From NCBI RefSeq assembly GCF_018069565.1, contig NZ_JAGPNL010000008.1:1-64000 (forward strand): a DNA stretch of 64,000 bases, written 5' to 3'. Shown piece by piece: positions 8,768 through 18,473 of the stretch. The DNA comes from Streptomyces tagetis. GTDB taxonomy: Bacteria; Actinomycetota; Actinomycetes; Streptomycetales; Streptomycetaceae. The translations under genes and the position numbers were made by a program. Under the pieces are notes generated by a model. It worked only from the letters and a program-made list of their open reading frames with translations. It was not told the DNA's origin and searched no databases. Every line of letters begins with the position of its first letter. Within the stretch, counting starts at the first letter, position 1.

Positions 8768-11766
8768 CGACCGTCCCCCTTCATTCCTTGCGGTCCCCGC
8801 CGCGCCGGTGGTTCCTGTGGTCCTTGCGGCGCCCTGGGTGCTGGTGGTGGCTGTGATGTCGGTGCGGGCTCGTCCGTGGGTGCCGGTGCGGGCGGCTGCG
8901 GTGCTCCGGCGCGGTCGTGGGCGTCCCCGGCGGCGGCGTTCTCCCGGCGTCCGCGCTGCCAGCCGCGCTGCAACGAGGCCATGCGGCTGCGCACTTCGTC
9001 GGCGTCCCGGTCGGCGGGGCCGGTCGGCGGGTCGGCGGGCCGGCCGGCGCTGCGCTTGAGCTGGGGGGCGAGGCTGGCCTGCCGGACGCGGCGGGGCAGC
9101 GGGCCGGTGACGTCGGCGGCGGGGTCCTCGGGCGGGGTGCCGTGGTCCGGGGGGCCGTCGACGGGGGTGCCGTGGCCGGGGGTGCCGTCGTGCGGGGTGT
9201 CCGGTGTGCCGTCGTGCGGGGTGCCGTCGCCTGGGCGGGTGGACCGGCGGCGGGACGGGAGGGACGGCAGCGTGTCGGGGTCCGGGCGCCGGGCGGCGTC
9301 TGTCCGGCGGCGGGACGGCAACGGGGACGGCCCGCCCGGCTGGTCCGGCGTGTCGCCCGCTCCCCCGGGTCCGGCGGAGGCGGCCTCGGGCGTGTCGCCC
9401 GCACGGGTGCCTGCGGCCCGCGTGTCGTCCCCGGCGGAGCGGTCCGGTACGGGCCGTCCGTGCGAGCTGACGAGCTTCGGTGTACGGCGGCGCGGCAGCG
9501 GTACGGGGCCGCCGGGCGTGTCCTCGGCCGGGCCGCCGTCCCCACCGTCACCGGCGCGCTCCGGACGGCCCCGGCCGGCGCGGCGCGGCAGGTCGTCGTG
9601 TGCGGCGACGAGGGAGCGGCGCGGGCCGAACAGGCCGCCGCGGTCGCCGTCGCCGCGGTCCAGGGCGCGGTCCGGCCGGTCGAGGGCGTCCAGGTCGTCG
9701 AGGGCGTCCAGGTCGACAGGGGCCTCCAGTTCGACCGGCCCGGCCGGCGGTCCCGAGAGCCCGGACCGGGGTGCGGGGACCTGGGCGAGGGCGGCGCGGC
9801 GGCTGTCCTCGCGCTGCGTCTCCGCGGCGCGCTGGGGCCGGTCGAGGCGGAAGCCGACGCCGTTGGTGTCGGGGACGTCGTCGGTGAGCAGTACGTCGGG
9901 GATGAAGACCACGGCGGTGATGCCGCCGTAGGGGGACGGCTGGAGGGAGACGCGGACGTTCTGCCGCTGGGCGAGCCGGCTGACGACGAAGAGGCCGAGC
10001 CGGTCGGTGTCGGACAGTTCGAACTCGGGCGTCTCGGCGAGCCGGAGGTTGGCGTCGAGCAGCGCGTCGGCCGCCATGCCGAGGCCCCGGTCGTGGATCT
10101 CCAGGGTGAAGCCGTTGGCGACCCGCTCGCCCACGACCTGCACGGCGGTGTGCGGCGGGGAGAACACGGTGGCGTTCTCCAGGAGTTCGGCCACGAGGTG
10201 GGTGAGGTCGGCGACGGCCGGGCCGGTGACGGCGATGCGCGGCAGCCTGCGTACCTCGATGCGTTCGTAGTCCTCGACCTCGGCGACGGCCGCGCGGACC
10301 ACGTCCATGAGCTGGACGGGCTTGCGCCACTGCCGGGAGGGGGCGGCGCCGGAGAGGATGACCAGGCCCTCGGCGTGGCGGCGCATGCGGGTGGTGAGGT
10401 GGTCCAGGCGGAAGAGGTCGGCGAGTTCGTCGGTGTCCTCGGTCCGGCGCTCCATGGTGTCGAGCAGGGTGAGCTGCTTGTGGAGGAGGACCTGGCTGCG
10501 GCGGGCGAGGTTGACGAAGACCTCGGAGACTCCGGCGCGCAGCCGGGCCTGCTTGACGGCGGCCTCGACTGCGGCGCGCTGGAGGGTGTTGAGGGCCTGG
10601 CCGACCTCGCCGATCTCGTTCTTGTCGTACTCCAGGCGCGGCACCTCGGTCTCGACGTCGACCTGTTCGCCCGCGGAGAGGCGGCGCATGACGCTGGGCA
10701 GGCGGACGCCGGACGCCTCGTGCGCCTCCAGGCGCAGTTGCTTGAGGTCGCGGATGAGGGCGCGGCCGACGCGGACGGAGAGGAAGACGGAGAAGAGCAC
10801 GGCGATCAGGCCGAGGGCGCCGGCGACGACCGCCTTGGCGATGACGGACATGGCGACCGGGCGGACGCGGTCCTGGTAGCGCTCGGCGGCCTGGTCGTCG
10901 AGGCGGCCGAGTTCGTCGAGGACGCTGCCTGCGGCCCTGTCCCAGCTCTGGGCGGTGATGCCGCGCGGCGTGTCGGCGCCGGAGGAGACGGCGGCCTCCT
11001 CGGCCATCCGCAGGGGGGCGGAGGAGGCGTTCTTCCAGAAGCGTTCGTAGCGGGCGCGGTCGGCGGCGGGCAGTTGCGGCAGGTTGGTCTCGTAGAGCAC
11101 GCCGCGCTGGGCGACCAGGTCGGAGACGTCGCGGGTCTCGCCGCGGGTGAGGTGACCGGTGATCAGGGCGGAGCCGAGGAGGGCGTCCTCGCGGGAGAGC
11201 AGCTCGCGGGCGCGGGAGACGTTGACGAGGGCGCGGTACTGCTTGTCCAGGCCGACGTCGTCGACGACGCGCAGGTTGGAGAGCAGGACGTGGCACGGGT
11301 CCACGAGGCGGTTGTAGAGGGCGAGGGCCTGGGCCCGGCTGACGGTGCCCTCGTCGACGCTGCGGCGCAGCGAGCCGACGCCGTCGAAGGCGTCGAGGAC
11401 CGCGGTCAGCCGGTCGGTCTCCGTGCGGCCGAGCGCGTCGCGGACCGTGTCGTCGGCGGCGTTGCGGCGGATCTCGGCGATGGCCTCGTCGGTGGCGGTG
11501 CGGCTGCGCTGGAGGGCGGCCAGTCCGTCGGAGGCGCGGGGGTCGGCGAGGTGGACGAGGGTCTGGCGGCGTTCCTGCTGGAGGACGCGGACGGTGTCCT
11601 CGACCGGGTAGCCGACCTTCTCGACGAGGGTGGAGACGCTGAACAGGCGGCCCGCCTCGCGGCCGGTGAGGACGGTGGCGAAGGCCCAGATCGCGGTGAG
11701 GGACACCAGCGGCACGAGAAGCAGCGCCACGATCTTCCGGCGGATCGACTTCCCGCGAAAGCGCAT
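8764..11766 (-). CDS. cvnA: Conservon sensor histidine-kinase-like protein CvnA
   Basis: A 1000-residue membrane protein. One segment near residues 12-35 (IVALLLVPLVSLTAIWAF) and a second near 305-330 (VAGALGLIAVLFSVFLSV) enclose an extracellular nitrate-sensor-like helical domain. A HAMP-like linker, a helical region and a GHKL ATPase domain with the N-box ELLENATVFSPP follow. The last 330 residues are proline- and charge-rich and probably disordered, with loose repeats of DGTPHDGTP type. The classical phosphorylated histidine is not evident, as is usual for CvnA. ATG at 11766 follows GGGGGAGG. It heads the operon; a signal sensed outside is presumably passed to CvnBCD. Confidence 0.92.
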   Translation of the reverse strand: MRFRGKSIRRKIVALLLVPLVSLTAIWAFATVLTGREAGRLFSVSTLVEKVGYPVEDTVRVLQQERRQTLVHLADPRASDGLAALQRSRTATDEAIAEIRRNAADDTVRDALGRTETDRLTAVLDAFDGVGSLRRSVDEGTVSRAQALALYNRLVDPCHVLLSNLRVVDDVGLDKQYRALVNVSRARELLSREDALLGSALITGHLTRGETRDVSDLVAQRGVLYETNLPQLPAADRARYERFWKNASSAPLRMAEEAAVSSGADTPRGITAQSWDRAAGSVLDELGRLDDQAAERYQDRVRPVAMSVIAKAVVAGALGLIAVLFSVFLSVRVGRALIRDLKQLRLEAHEASGVRLPSVMRRLSAGEQVDVETEVPRLEYDKNEIGEVGQALNTLQRAAVEAAVKQARLRAGVSEVFVNLARRSQVLLHKQLTLLDTMERRTEDTDELADLFRLDHLTTRMRRHAEGLVILSGAAPSRQWRKPVQLMDVVRAAVAEVEDYERIEVRRLPRIAVTGPAVADLTHLVAELLENATVFSPPHTAVQVVGERVANGFTLEIHDRGLGMAADALLDANLRLAETPEFELSDTDRLGLFVVSRLAQRQNVRVSLQPSPYGGITAVVFIPDVLLTDDVPDTNGVGFRLDRPQRAAETQREDSRRAALAQVPAPRSGLSGPPAGPVELEAPVDLDALDDLDALDRPDRALDRGDGDRGGLFGPRRSLVAAHDDLPRRAGRGRPERAGDGGDGGPAEDTPGGPVPLPRRRTPKLVSSHGRPVPDRSAGDDTRAAGTRAGDTPEAASAGPGGAGDTPDQPGGPSPLPSRRRTDAARRPDPDTLPSLPSRRRSTRPGDGTPHDGTPDTPHDGTPGHGTPVDGPPDHGTPPEDPAADVTGPLPRRVRQASLAPQLKRSAGRPADPPTGPADRDADEVRSRMASLQRGWQRGRRENAAAGDAHDRAGAPQPPAPAPTDEPAPTSQPPPAPRAPQGPQEPPARRGPQGMKGDGR

Positions 11767-12198
11767 GGCCTCCCCCAGCTCGTCCCCCGTCCGGCCGGGG
11801 GTCACACGTCCGTCAACAAACGGCGCGAGCCTACTACTGACACGCGCGTAACTCGAAGGCCCTTCCGGAGTCCGAACTTCCGCGCCACTGCCGGGAGATG
11901 GATGTTTTTCCGGGCATAAAGGGAGATCATCACCCGGGAGAGGGTGTTCCGGGACGGTTCCGGGCGGGCCGGATGTGCCGTGCGGGGCGACGGGGTTGGC
12001 CGGAATATTTCGACTCTTCGGCTCCTGCGGGAATCAAGCGGACGTCTCGTTCGTCCTTCTCTATGGGACGTGGAGGCGGAATCGGCCACAGGAGCCGCGT
12101 CACGCCTCCGGGCGGCGTAAAGCAAGGCAAGCCGGGCAGCCACTGGGGAGCCGGGTCTTCGGACCTGGGCGTGCGGTCTGCAGGCGGTGGGGAGTGAC
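11767..12198. other. Intergenic region between divergent cvnA and the gene at 12199
   Basis: This 432-base gap should hold promoters for the conservon (leftward) and for the membrane protein at 12199 (rightward). A leftward TTGACG lies at 11814-11809 with no good -10 partner. The segment 11880-12060 is less GC-rich than its surroundings (GGATGTTTTTCC, GGAATATTTCG). I see no open frame with coding character and no clear hairpin. Confidence 0.4.
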
Positions 12199-12786
12199 AT
12201 GTCGATGGGCACGGCGGAGCGGCGCGAGGCGCCCGGGGGCGCGGGGAAACGGGGGGTGACGGGTCGTTCCGGGTCCGGGGCCCCGGATCGCGCCGTTCCG
12301 GCGGGCGGGGGCGGGGACGGGGACGACGGGTGGCCGCGGCAGCGCGAGCACCCGGTCCGGCGCGAGCCCCCGGAGCAGCGGGAGCGTCCGCCGGCGTACC
12401 GGCCGCTGTGGACGGAGGAGCCCGCCCGGCGGCGCCGGCTGCCCGATCCGGTGCGGACGGCGGCGGTGCGCGCGGTGCTCGTGGTCGCGGTGACGCTGAT
12501 CCAGGCGATGGTGGCCTTCCTGTGCACGATGGCCGGTTCGTGGCTGGCCTTCCCGATGGTGCTGAGCAGCGTGGCGAGCACGGTGGCGGCCACCTGGGGC
12601 GTGCTGGACGTGTGGGTGACCCGCCAGGTGTGGAACCAGCGGCACGGCGTGGTCTCGGTGCCGAGCAGCACCGCGCGGGCCATGCGCCGCGAGCGGCGCC
12701 GGGCGCGGCGGACGGCACGGGCCGCCGAGCGCGCCCAGGAGCGGATACGCCGGCGCGGCGGCACGGGCCGGCTGTCACATCCCTGA
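12199..12786 (+). CDS. Hypothetical membrane protein (195 aa)
   Basis: No named family recognised. The first 80 residues are charged and proline-rich, then two hydrophobic segments (about residues 87-108 and 112-135, AVLVVAVTLIQAMVAFL and WLAFPMVLSSVASTVAATW) and a very basic C-terminus with RRERRRARRTARAAERAQERI. It is likely a small inner-membrane protein with both ends inside. GGGGAG lies 4 bases before the ATG at 12199; a second ATG at 12205 is equally possible. It is convergent with the SMC-like operon, ending 45 bases from it. It is not a JetD-like gene: no Toprim motif and far too small. Confidence 0.7.
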   Translation: MSMGTAERREAPGGAGKRGVTGRSGSGAPDRAVPAGGGGDGDDGWPRQREHPVRREPPEQRERPPAYRPLWTEEPARRRRLPDPVRTAAVRAVLVVAVTLIQAMVAFLCTMAGSWLAFPMVLSSVASTVAATWGVLDVWVTRQVWNQRHGVVSVPSSTARAMRRERRRARRTARAAERAQERIRRRGGTGRLSHP

Positions 12787-12831
12787 CAGACCGGGTGGGT
12801 GCCGCCGCGCGGAGCGGTGGGTGCGTCCGCG

Positions 12832-15800
12832 TCAGCCGGCGGCCGGGGCGGGCCGTTTGAAGGTGCGGGTCGCCGTGATCTCGCTGTGCACGGCCTCCGC
12901 CTCCCCGTCCGCGGCCTGCTGGGGCAGTCCGGGCCGCAGGTGCTCCTCCACGCTGATGTACTTCAGTCCCGCCCGCAGGTCGGCGTCGTTGCGCAGCCGG
13001 ATGACGAGGGGGAACTCGGCGAGCGCGGTGGTGTCGAAGAGGCCGGTGGTGTAGAGCAGTTGCACGCCGAGTGCGTCCGACACGGCCCGCTGGAGTTCCA
13101 GCAGGTAGGTGGCGTTGGCGCGGCCGATGGGGTTGTCGAGGAAGAGGGTGCCGGCGTGCCGGTGCCGGTCGTGTCCCCGGTCGTTGCTGCGCAGCGCGGC
13201 CATCGTGCAGTAGAGGGCGATGGCCGCGGTGAGGAGCTGGCCGCCGGAGAAGACGTCGCCCATCTGCCCGACGGGCACGCGCTCGGCGCGCAGGACGGCG
13301 TCCGGCTTGAGGATCTCCACGGCGATGCCCTTGGGCCGCAGGGCCGCGGCGACCCCGCGCAGCAGCAGTGACATGCCGTCGCGGCGCAGGTCGGAGTTCT
13401 TCTTCACGGCGGCGCTGGTGGCCTCGTCGACGACCTCGCCGAGCCGTTCGGTGAGGGTGGCCTGGTCCGGTTCCTCGAAGCGGATGCGCAGGAACTCCTG
13501 CCCGGACCACTCGCCGAGCCCTTCGGGGAGCCGGGAGAGCCGCTGGGCGGAGCGCAGGGTGGCGAGGGCGGACTCGACGAGTCCGCGCAGCCGGTCGACG
13601 ATCGAGTCGCGGTTGCGCTCCAGTTGGGCCAGTTCGTCGGTGAGGACGCGCAGCCGGGGCGCGAAGGCGTCCGCCCACTTGTGGGCGTGCTCGGGCAGCG
13701 CGCCGGCCGGCAGTTCGCGGATCTGCTGCCGGGCGGGGGTACGGACCTGTTCGTACCGCGTGGAGTTGGCGTGCCGGACGAGGATGTCGCTCGCCTCGCG
13801 CACCGCGGCCTCGGCGGCGGAGAGGTCGGCGGCGCAGCCGCGCAGCGACCGGCGGGTCTCGGCGGCGGACTGCCGGGCCTCCTCCGGGCTTCCCGGGTAG
13901 GGCTCGGGCTCCTCCTGCTCCTTCTCCGCCGGTTGTTCGCGCAGCAGGTCGCGGAGGGTCGCGGCGATCTCGTCGAAGCCTCCGGCCGCGTCCTCGGCGG
14001 CGCGGTGGTCGTCGAGCAGGACGGCGTGCGCCTCGCGGGCCCGCGCCAGGGCCTCGGTGCGGGAGGCGAGTTCGGTGGTGGCGGTGCGCAGCAGGGTCTG
14101 GGCGTGCCCGGCGTCGCGCGGGACGAGGTCCTCGGGGAGTTCGGTGTGGGCGCCGCCGTCCTCGGGCGCGTGCCGTTCGGCCTCGCCGCGCAGCCGGCCG
14201 AGCTGCTCGCTGGCGGTGGACATACGGGTCTCCAGGAGCTGCACCAGCTCCTCGGCGCGGGCGGCGGCGGCCTGCCGGGAGGGGCCGTCGGAGCCGTCGG
14301 GCGACTCCAGGAGCTGTCCGGCCCGGGTGCGGACCTTGTTGCTGAGCCGGTCCAGTTCGGCGCGGGCGGCGCTCTCGTCGCTCTCGGCGCGGGCCTGTTC
14401 GGCGCGCAGGTCGGCGCCGACACCGACCTTCTCGTACACCTGGGACGCGGCCCGGTACGCCTCCCGCAGGGCGGGCAGGGACGCCTTCGGGGCGTCGGTG
14501 CCGTCCTCGGGCACGTCGTCGGGGGCGCCGGCGATCTCGGAGCGCTCGGCGCGCAGGGCGCGGGCGGTGCGGCGGGCGTCGTCGGCGGCGCGCTGGGCCG
14601 CCCGGCGGTCCTCGTCGGCGGCGCGGGCCCGCTCCAGGCACTCCTGGGCGCGGGCCTCCGCCTCGGCGCCGTCCTCGGCGAGTTCGCGCAGGGCGCTCTG
14701 CCAGCCGGCCCGTTCGCGCAGCCGGAAGGCGAGGCCGGCGAGGGCGTCGGCGGCCCGCCGGGCCTTCTGCGCGGCGTCCTGCCGCTCGTCGCGGACCGCC
14801 ACGGCTTCGGCGGCGTTCTCCTCGGCCTCCGCCCGCAGGGTGCGCGCCTCGGCCAGCTCGGCCTCCGTCTCCTCGGCGAAGGCCCGCGCGTCCTCGGCCC
14901 GCCGGGCGAGTTCGGCGAGGTGTCCGGCGGGGCAGCCGGTGCGCCAGGAGGCGAGCCGGGCGGCGAGTTCGCGGTCCTTGGCGAGGCGGGCGGCGAGCCG
15001 GCGGATCTCCTCGTCCCGTTCCGTCGCCCGCGCGCGCAGCGCCTGCCGCTCCTCGTCGGCGGCGAACTCGTCGTGCATGGCGGGGTTGGGCGGTACGAGG
15101 AAGACCTCGTCGTCGTCGGGGCCGGCGGCGGGGGCGGGCGCGAGCAGGGCGGCGGCGGTGCCGACGGCGACGGTGGAGCGGGGCAGCAGGGCGGCGTCGC
15201 CGAGGGCCTCGCGCGCGCGGGTGTGCGAGTCGGGGTCGGTGATGATCACGCCGTCGACGAGTTCGGGCCGGGCGGCCAGGACGCGGGCGTGGTCGGCGGG
15301 GTCGACGGCCTGGGCGAGGTAGCGCCAGCCGGGCAGGGCGGGGATGCCGTGCTCGCCGAGGAACTCGACGGTGGCCAGCACGTCGGGGCCGGGCGGGAGC
15401 AGTCCGCCGTCGCCGAGGGCGCCGAGGATGCGGGAGTCGTCGGCGGCGGCGGTGCGCAGGTCGAACAGGTGCCGTTCGGCGGAGGTGACCGTGTCGTCGA
15501 GCAGGTCGCGCAGGTCGTCGGCGAAGCGGTCGAGTTCCTCGGCGGTGAGGCCGCCCGTGCCGGGCCGGGGGGCGTCGGCGGGGGCGCCGGCCGTGCCCTG
15601 CCGGGGCTGGGGGATGCCGGCGCGGGCGTCGCCGGCGAGGCCGAGCAGGTCGGCGAGGCGTGCCTCGGCGGCGAGGGCCTCGGCGGTGCGGCGTTCGGCG
15701 TCGTGGGCGCGTTCGGCGGCCGTGGCGGCGTCCGCGGCGCGGGCGGCGGTCAGCTCGGCGCGGGACTCGGCGGCGGCGGCCTCGCGGGCGTGTTCGCCGG

Positions 15801-17475
15801 CCCGGCGGGCAGCCTCACGGGCGGTCTCCCAGGCGGTGACGGTGGTCTTCTCGGCGTCGCTGGCGGCGAGGGCGGCACGGGCCGGGTCGGCGTCGGGGGC
15901 GCCGCCGTCGATCCAGCCGGCGCGGACCGCCTCGGCGGTCTCCCGCTCCACCTCGGCCAGCCGCTGCCGCAGGTGGCCGGCGTCGCTGCGGGCGCGCTGC
16001 GCCTCGGTGGCGGCGGTGGTGGAGTCGCGGTGGGCGGCGTCGCCGGCCTCCTGGAGGGCGGCGGAGCGCTCCTCCTCCTCGTTGGCGTGGTCCTCGGCGC
16101 GGCCGGCCGCGGCGTGCAGGGCGCGGACGAGGTCGACGGCGGCCCGGGAGCGGGCGGCGAGGGCGGGGGCCGCGTCGCGTTCGGCCTCCTGGATGGCGGC
16201 GGAGACCCGGGTGACGCGGTCGGCGGCGGCGCGGTGGCGCAGGACGGCCTCGGCGGCCTGCCAGGCGGAGTGCAGGGTACGGGCCTCGGCGAGTTCGCGT
16301 TTCTGCGCGGCGGCGGCCTTCTCGGCGGCGGTCAGGGCCAGCGAGGCGTGCCGGTAGGCGAGTTCGGCGGCGATGAGGCCGCTGCGGTCACGGGCGGTCT
16401 CGGCGTGGGTGACGGCGTAGGCGGCGGCGGTGACGCGCTGGGCGAGGTCGCCGGCGCGCAGGCGTTCGCGGGCGCCGCGGGCGAGGAGCCGGCGGGCCAG
16501 GGTCCGGGTGCGGCGTTCGGCGGCGGTGTGGACCTCGCGGGCGCGGGCGCGGGCGTCGGCGGCGTCCACGATGCGTCCGAGGAGGTCGACGGAGCCGGCG
16601 GTGAAGTCGCGTTCGGCGATGAGCTCGGCCCGCCGGCCCAGTTTGTTGCCGAAGCCGCCGACCAGGTCGGCGAGTCCGTCGGTGTCGCGGGTGTCGGTGA
16701 CGGCGCGCAGCAGCAGGTCGGTGAAGTCGGAGTCCTTCTTGACGGCGAAGAGGCCGGCCGCCTCGCCCTCGTCGGCGTTCATCTCGCGCTGGTAGCGGAA
16801 GAGCTCGGGGTCGAGGCCCAGTTCGCCGAGGTGCTCGATCCAGCGGTCGTGGATCTCCTCCCAGTGGATCTCCAGGTGCGGGTAGACCTTCCCCGCCTCG
16901 GTGAGCGCGTCCCGGAAGCCCTTCATGGTGCGGCGCCTGCCCTTCGCCCCGGAGGCGCCCTCGGCGGGCGGGCGCATCGCGGTGGCCTCGGCGACGGGGA
17001 GGTTGTCCAGGGTGAGTCCGGGGCCGGGGCGGAAGGAGTACCAGGCTTCGGCGAACTTCCGCGGGTCGTTGGAGACCTGGCGTCCGCGCCATTCGCTGAC
17101 CTTGCCGACGACGACGCATTCGCCGGTCTGGACGTGCTGCCACTCCAGCGCCACGTGGCCGCAGTCGTCGGCGAGCAGGAACTTGCGCAGCACGCCGGAG
17201 CTGGCGCCGCCGAGGGTGTTGCGGTGGCCCGGCAGCATCACGGAGAAGATCAGCTTGAGGAGGACGGACTTGCCGCCGCCGTTCTCCAGGAAGAGCACCC
17301 CGGCGGGGGCGGGCCGGCGGGGCGGGCCGGCGGGCTCCTCCTCGAAGAACTCCGCCTGGGTGGGGGCGGGGTCGGGCACGAGGTCGCCGACACCGCGCAG
17401 GTCGAGCACGGTGTCGGCGTAGCGTGCGCCGGCGGGCCCGATGGAGTAGAGGCGGACCCGGGACAGCTCGTACAT
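12832..17475 (-). CDS. SMC-like coiled-coil ATPase (MukB/MksB/JetC type)
   Basis: A 1547-residue SMC-type protein. The ATPase head is split between the ends: Walker A at residues 64-70 (ENGGGKS), then an arginine- and alanine-rich coiled coil of over 1100 residues, and near the C-terminus the ABC signature FSGGQ at 1409-1413 and Walker B LFLDNP at 1444-1449. The usual Walker B glutamate is Asn1448. Such ATPases compact or extrude DNA together with kleisin and small winged-helix partners. It is the last of three minus-strand genes, 66 bases after the second, with a weak GAGAG ribosome site. Alternatives (RecN, SbcC) do not fit the operon. No nuclease gene follows. Confidence 0.82.
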   Translation of the reverse strand: MYELSRVRLYSIGPAGARYADTVLDLRGVGDLVPDPAPTQAEFFEEEPAGPPRRPAPAGVLFLENGGGKSVLLKLIFSVMLPGHRNTLGGASSGVLRKFLLADDCGHVALEWQHVQTGECVVVGKVSEWRGRQVSNDPRKFAEAWYSFRPGPGLTLDNLPVAEATAMRPPAEGASGAKGRRRTMKGFRDALTEAGKVYPHLEIHWEEIHDRWIEHLGELGLDPELFRYQREMNADEGEAAGLFAVKKDSDFTDLLLRAVTDTRDTDGLADLVGGFGNKLGRRAELIAERDFTAGSVDLLGRIVDAADARARAREVHTAAERRTRTLARRLLARGARERLRAGDLAQRVTAAAYAVTHAETARDRSGLIAAELAYRHASLALTAAEKAAAAQKRELAEARTLHSAWQAAEAVLRHRAAADRVTRVSAAIQEAERDAAPALAARSRAAVDLVRALHAAAGRAEDHANEEEERSAALQEAGDAAHRDSTTAATEAQRARSDAGHLRQRLAEVERETAEAVRAGWIDGGAPDADPARAALAASDAEKTTVTAWETAREAARRAGEHAREAAAAESRAELTAARAADAATAAERAHDAERRTAEALAAEARLADLLGLAGDARAGIPQPRQGTAGAPADAPRPGTGGLTAEELDRFADDLRDLLDDTVTSAERHLFDLRTAAADDSRILGALGDGGLLPPGPDVLATVEFLGEHGIPALPGWRYLAQAVDPADHARVLAARPELVDGVIITDPDSHTRAREALGDAALLPRSTVAVGTAAALLAPAPAAGPDDDEVFLVPPNPAMHDEFAADEERQALRARATERDEEIRRLAARLAKDRELAARLASWRTGCPAGHLAELARRAEDARAFAEETEAELAEARTLRAEAEENAAEAVAVRDERQDAAQKARRAADALAGLAFRLRERAGWQSALRELAEDGAEAEARAQECLERARAADEDRRAAQRAADDARRTARALRAERSEIAGAPDDVPEDGTDAPKASLPALREAYRAASQVYEKVGVGADLRAEQARAESDESAARAELDRLSNKVRTRAGQLLESPDGSDGPSRQAAAARAEELVQLLETRMSTASEQLGRLRGEAERHAPEDGGAHTELPEDLVPRDAGHAQTLLRTATTELASRTEALARAREAHAVLLDDHRAAEDAAGGFDEIAATLRDLLREQPAEKEQEEPEPYPGSPEEARQSAAETRRSLRGCAADLSAAEAAVREASDILVRHANSTRYEQVRTPARQQIRELPAGALPEHAHKWADAFAPRLRVLTDELAQLERNRDSIVDRLRGLVESALATLRSAQRLSRLPEGLGEWSGQEFLRIRFEEPDQATLTERLGEVVDEATSAAVKKNSDLRRDGMSLLLRGVAAALRPKGIAVEILKPDAVLRAERVPVGQMGDVFSGGQLLTAAIALYCTMAALRSNDRGHDRHRHAGTLFLDNPIGRANATYLLELQRAVSDALGVQLLYTTGLFDTTALAEFPLVIRLRNDADLRAGLKYISVEEHLRPGLPQQAADGEAEAVHSEITATRTFKRPAPAAG

Positions 17476-17541
17476 GGCGGACTCTCGTATGGCTTCGTGA
17501 CGTTGGGGGGCGGTCGGCTTCGTGGCGTGGGGGGCGGGCGG

Positions 17542-18423
17542 TCAGGAGGAGTGGAAGGGCAGTCCGGCGTCGGCGACCAGGTCGAGGTCGTCGGTGTCCT
17601 CGGCGGGCAGCAGGGTGGCGGTGCCGTCGGTGACGGGGACGATGCCCAGGTCCAGCAGTTCGGCGAGGGCGGCGCCGCCGGCCATGTCGCGGACCTGGAG
17701 CTGGTAGCGGGCGGTGGTGCGGTAGGTGCCGCCGCCGTCGTCGCCGGTGCGCTGGAGGAAGCCGGAGTCGGTGAGGAAGGCGACGGCCTTGCCGACGATG
17801 CCGGTGGTGGAGCCGGGGAGCCGGCGGGCGTCCTTGGTGGCGCCGGTGGCGCTGCGCCGGGCCCAGATCCGCCAGGCGGCCTCCAGTCCGGGGGCGTCGG
17901 TGGCGGGGTCGGTGTTCTCGCCGTCCCGTTCCGCGCGTTCCTCCAGGCGGCGGCATGCCTGGCGGACGAAGGCGTCGACGCCGTTGACGGTGACGCGGCC
18001 GATGTAGCCGTCGTCGGCGAGGTCCTCGGGGCGGGGGAAGGCGAGGGCGGCCACGGCGAGGTGGGCGAGGCCGTGCAGGAACCGGTCGCCGGAGTCGGTG
18101 GAGGCGCGGCGGGCGTAGTCGCCCATGCGGACGGCGAAGACCGAGTCCTCGGCGGCGGTCACGGCCATGCCGGCGCGCGGGGACACCTCCAGGACGACGA
18201 GGCCGAGTCCGGCGGCGACGGCGTCGGCGAGCCGTGCGAAGGCGGGGTCCTCGCGGTGGCGGCGCAGCAGGTCGGCGTACTCCTGGTCGCGGGCGGGCAG
18301 CAGCTTGGGCTGGAGGCCGAAGGCGACCAGCCGCGCGGCGTCGGCGGCGTCGGCGGGCGTGACGGGGGCGGTGGCCGGTGCGGGGGCCGCCTCCGGTTCG
18401 CTCCACTCGGCGTGCTCGGTCAC
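17542..18423 (-). CDS. MukE/JetB-like (kite-type) partner of the SMC ATPase
   Basis: A 293-residue soluble protein between the kleisin-like and SMC-like genes. Size, place and a C-terminal winged-helix-looking part (TGIVGKAVAFLTDSGFLQR, then TYRTTARYQLQVRDM) suit the MukE/MksE/JetB role of holding the kleisin. Function is inferred mainly from context. I chose the GTG at 18423 because GAGGAG lies 8 bases upstream. The GTG overlaps the stop of a 17-codon reading frame (18420-18473) that itself overlaps the stop of the upstream gene, so the three may be translationally coupled. Confidence 0.7.
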   Translation of the reverse strand: MTEHAEWSEPEAAPAPATAPVTPADAADAARLVAFGLQPKLLPARDQEYADLLRRHREDPAFARLADAVAAGLGLVVLEVSPRAGMAVTAAEDSVFAVRMGDYARRASTDSGDRFLHGLAHLAVAALAFPRPEDLADDGYIGRVTVNGVDAFVRQACRRLEERAERDGENTDPATDAPGLEAAWRIWARRSATGATKDARRLPGSTTGIVGKAVAFLTDSGFLQRTGDDGGGTYRTTARYQLQVRDMAGGAALAELLDLGIVPVTDGTATLLPAEDTDDLDLVADAGLPFHSS

Positions 18424-18473
18424 GGTCGGTGCTCCTCGTCGTCCCGGGGGTGGCGGTGGGGGTCGGTGCTCAT
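18420..18473 (-). CDS. Possible 17-codon coupling micro-ORF
   Basis: An ATG at 18473 overlaps the TGA of the kleisin-like gene (ATGA), runs 17 codons (MSTDPHRHPRDDEEHRP) and ends in a TGA overlapping the GTG start of the next gene (GTGA). Third positions are mostly G or C, like genuine genes here. It may exist only to carry ribosomes across the 46-base gap, or be chance. The GAGGAG of the next gene lies inside it. Confidence 0.35.
   Translation of the reverse strand: MSTDPHRHPRDDEEHRP

Noticed and set aside
12199..12786. Considered as the missing JetD partner of the SMC operon.
   Set aside because: It is a 195-residue membrane protein on the opposite strand without Toprim or nuclease motifs.
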